Of a DNA stretch of 8,470 bases, positions 6,814-8,470 are shown piece after piece. Origin of the DNA: Deltaproteobacteria bacterium (lineage in GTDB: Bacteria > Desulfobacterota > Syntrophia > Syntrophales > Smithellaceae); the NCBI GenBank assembly GCA_017860985.1, contig JAGFXG010000147.1, forward strand, positions 1 through 8,470, given 5' to 3'. The notes under the pieces were generated by a model that saw only the letters and a list, made by a program, of their open reading frames with translations, made no database searches and was not told where the DNA came from. Each line of letters begins with the position of its first letter. The first letter of the stretch is position 1. Both the position numbers and the translations under genes were made by a program.

Positions 6814-6976
6814 ATGTGACGCTATTGTTTCACAGATTGGTGGCACACAATATTAGTTTGGGGAGAAACTTAAACAGTTAACAGCAATCCCGTGTTCTAT
6901 GAGACAATTTAATTTTAGAGAATTAAGTGTTAAGTCTACCGAATTACCCACCTAATCCAAAAAACGATCTGCATCT

Positions 6977-8383
6977 CTAACGGGGTGTCCTTTTTTCCAC
7001 CCATTCGAAATACGTCTCAATGGCATAGACGGCCTCCTGGATCGTTCCGTAAACGGGAAAGCCGGCCTTGCGCAGCGACTTGAAAGTATCGATCCTGATG
7101 CGCTGGGCTTCCAGGTTGTTTTCCAAAAAGGATATGAGGACGGGAATCACCGGCTTCCTGATGGATTCGGCCATCTGCATGATCGTGTCGGCGCTGTTCT
7201 TGATGTGGAGAATCATCTCGGCTTGGATGAGGTATTCGACGTCAAAGTAGGGGATGATCACGTCGATGTTGTCGTCCTGATCCATGGCCTGCATCGTATG
7301 CAGCATGACTTTGAGGTCAAAGCCGAAGGCGCCCAGATCGACGGGGTTGGTCGTTGAGGTGTTGACGCCCCTGATTTTTTCGTTGATCATCTGCTGCGCG
7401 CGCGGTCCCAGTTCAGGAAGCTCGAGCCCCGCGGCAACGGCCAGGTCGGCAAACAATACCGAAACGCCACCGCCCGCGCCCAGAAACCCGACGCGCCTGC
7501 CGCACGGGAGTTTTTTTGCGGTGCCCAGCATCGCCAGGTTCATCAGTTGATCAAAGTCTTCCACCAAAAGGCCCCCGTGCTGCCGCACGGCCGCGGACCA
7601 GATTGCGTAGTTGCTGGCCATGGCACCCGTGTGGCTGGCCGCCGCTTTCGAACCCTGCTCCGTTCTGCCGCCCTTGAGGATAAGCACGGGCTTTTTGGCC
7701 GTCGTCCTCTTGAGTGTTTTGAGGAATCCGGCGACATTCTTGATGTCTTCGACATAGCAGGCGATCAGGCGGATCCTGTCGTCGTCCGCCAGGTACCCCA
7801 GGTAGTCCTCCACCCGCAGGTCGATCTGGTTTCCGTAAGAGACGACTTTGTTGAGCCAGATACGGCGGGTCGTGGCCAGGGCTATAAAGCTCGACGTAAT
7901 GCCGCCGGACTGCCCCAGGAAGGCGATGGCGCCCGGCTCTTCCTGCTCGTGTAAAAGTTTGAAGGACAGCTTCGATTCGAAGCACTGCACGCCGATGCAG
8001 TTGGGGCCGATGATGCGGAGATGGCCCTTGCGGGCCTCCCGGACCATGTCTTTCTCCATTTGCAGATTGCCCGTTTCGCCGAATCCCGAGGTGAAGAAAT
8101 GGATGAACTTGATGCCCTTGCGCACGGCGGCCCTGATGATGTCGATGGACTGCTCGACCGGAGCGGCCACCAGTGCGAAATCGACCGGTTCCGGGAGGTC
8201 GTCGATCGACGCATATGCTTTTATGCCCGCCACTTCGGGGCGGCGGGGGTTGACGGGATAAAGTTTCCCGGCATAGCCGTTCATCTGCTGGATCTGGAAA
8301 TAGGGCACTTTCCCTCCGCCCAGGTTGTCCGACGCGCCTATGACGGCTATACTTTGGGGATAAAATAATGCATCAAGATTCAT
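6977..8383 (-). CDS. CoA-binding protein, acetyl/acyl-CoA synthetase (ADP-forming) alpha-subunit-like
   Basis: This 468-aa protein has the three-domain layout of the alpha subunit of NDP-forming acyl-CoA synthetases, which convert acyl-CoA + ADP + Pi to acid + CoA + ATP. Residues 1-140 form a Rossmann CoA-binding domain (SIAVIGASDN at 11-20, IGPNCIGV at 125-132). Residues ~150-290 form a succinyl-CoA-ligase-like flavodoxin-type domain (FLGQSGG at 155-161, SYGNQIDL at 182-189). Within it, ASHTGA at 249-254 carries the likely phosphohistidine His251. Residues ~295-465 form a second ligase-like domain (GAGGGVSV at 302-309, NPVDL at 346-350). The ATP-grasp beta part is absent, and no beta gene lies downstream in the window; it may be beyond 8470. 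The start is well supported by AAGGAGG on the minus strand (complement 8390-8396), 6 nt from the ATG. The third-position GC content looks higher than in the TPR gene. Specificity for acetyl versus other acyl groups cannot be read from sequence. Confidence 0.85.
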   Translation of the reverse strand: MNLDALFYPQSIAVIGASDNLGGGKVPYFQIQQMNGYAGKLYPVNPRRPEVAGIKAYASIDDLPEPVDFALVAAPVEQSIDIIRAAVRKGIKFIHFFTSGFGETGNLQMEKDMVREARKGHLRIIGPNCIGVQCFESKLSFKLLHEQEEPGAIAFLGQSGGITSSFIALATTRRIWLNKVVSYGNQIDLRVEDYLGYLADDDRIRLIACYVEDIKNVAGFLKTLKRTTAKKPVLILKGGRTEQGSKAAASHTGAMASNYAIWSAAVRQHGGLLVEDFDQLMNLAMLGTAKKLPCGRRVGFLGAGGGVSVLFADLAVAAGLELPELGPRAQQMINEKIRGVNTSTTNPVDLGAFGFDLKVMLHTMQAMDQDDNIDVIIPYFDVEYLIQAEMILHIKNSADTIMQMAESIRKPVIPVLISFLENNLEAQRIRIDTFKSLRKAGFPVYGTIQEAVYAIETYFEWVEKRTPR

Positions 8384-8389
8384 TGCCTT

Positions 8390-8396
8390 CCTCCTT
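8390..8396 (-). promoter_or_regulatory. Consensus ribosome binding site of the acyl-CoA synthetase-like gene
   Basis: AAGGAGG on the minus strand lies 6 nt before the ATG at 8383, fixing the start. Further upstream, TTAAT-TG-ATTAA (8445-8456) is a short palindrome in an AT-rich patch that may belong to the promoter. No confident -35/-10 pair is seen. Confidence 0.75.
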
Positions 8397-8470
8397 TACA
8401 TCTCCGATCGAGATTCCATGGCATCGTTTGATGGGGTGTTCGATTTAATTGATTAACGATCAGGTTCAGC

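Noticed and set aside
6815..6834. TGTGA...TCACA, resembling a CRP-type site
   Set aside because: The half-sites are 10 bp apart rather than 6, and it lies in a convergent intergenic gap with no promoter to regulate.
6814..6976. Terminator or small RNA in the 163-bp convergent gap
   Set aside because: Only a weak AT-rich inverted repeat (TTAATT 6909-6914 / AATTAA 6921-6926) is seen, with no GC stem, T-run or coding frame.
7547..7954. 135-codon plus-strand frame inside the acyl-CoA synthetase gene
   Set aside because: It is opposite a well-supported coding frame in GC-rich sequence, where antisense frames stay open by chance; no domain or ribosome binding site.
8401..8413. TCTCCGATCGAGA near-palindrome upstream of the acyl-CoA synthetase gene
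   Set aside because: It is very short with a bulged base; such symmetry is expected by chance and no matching site occurs elsewhere in the window.
1..8470. CRISPR array, tRNA, rRNA, transposase, phage or defence genes
   Set aside because: No regularly spaced repeats, RNA gene signatures or relevant protein motifs were found on either strand.

Overview
The window looks like a chromosomal stretch from a Gram-negative anaerobe. My best guess is a Desulfobacterota/Syntrophales-type (former Deltaproteobacteria) genome. This rests on a Ski2-like helicase, an ADP-forming acyl-CoA synthetase alpha-type protein, a LACTB2-like hydrolase, and scattered GTCATTGC-type intergenic repeats of the kind common in those genomes. 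No rRNA, tRNA or other phylogenetic marker is present, so this placement is an inference.

Layout, left to right. Bases 1-38 hold the first codons of a minus-strand gene for an exported protein, which runs off the window. An AT-rich divergent intergenic region follows, containing a 28-bp imperfect palindrome (133-160). Four plus-strand genes come next: a stand-alone Ski2-like DEAD/DEAH-box helicase (433-2427), a secreted or periplasmic TPR protein (2618-3790), uvrB (3867-5700), and a metallo-beta-lactamase-fold hydrolase with a C-terminal winged helix (5809-6813). A minus-strand CoA-binding/succinyl-CoA-ligase-like protein, matching the alpha subunit of ADP-forming acetyl-CoA synthetase (6977-8383), converges on them.

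The most notable observation is that uvrB is broken. The two halves are excellent UvrB sequence with no other lesion. At about 4750-4764, however, roughly 50 conserved codons are missing, including the Walker B DESH motif, and the reading frame shifts, producing a stop at 4764-4766. Either the organism has lost functional UvrB and hence UvrABC nucleotide excision repair, or the window carries an assembly or sequencing deletion.

The spacers between the four plus-strand genes contain copies of a GTCATTGC-cored palindromic repeat (around 2456-2564, 3807-3836 and 5725-5763). These copies bracket the TPR gene and the damaged uvrB, and they artificially extend open reading frames upstream of the likely starts of the TPR and hydrolase genes. 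The genes do not form an obvious pathway. I see no defence island, CRISPR array, transposase or phage gene, and no convincing wholly new system.
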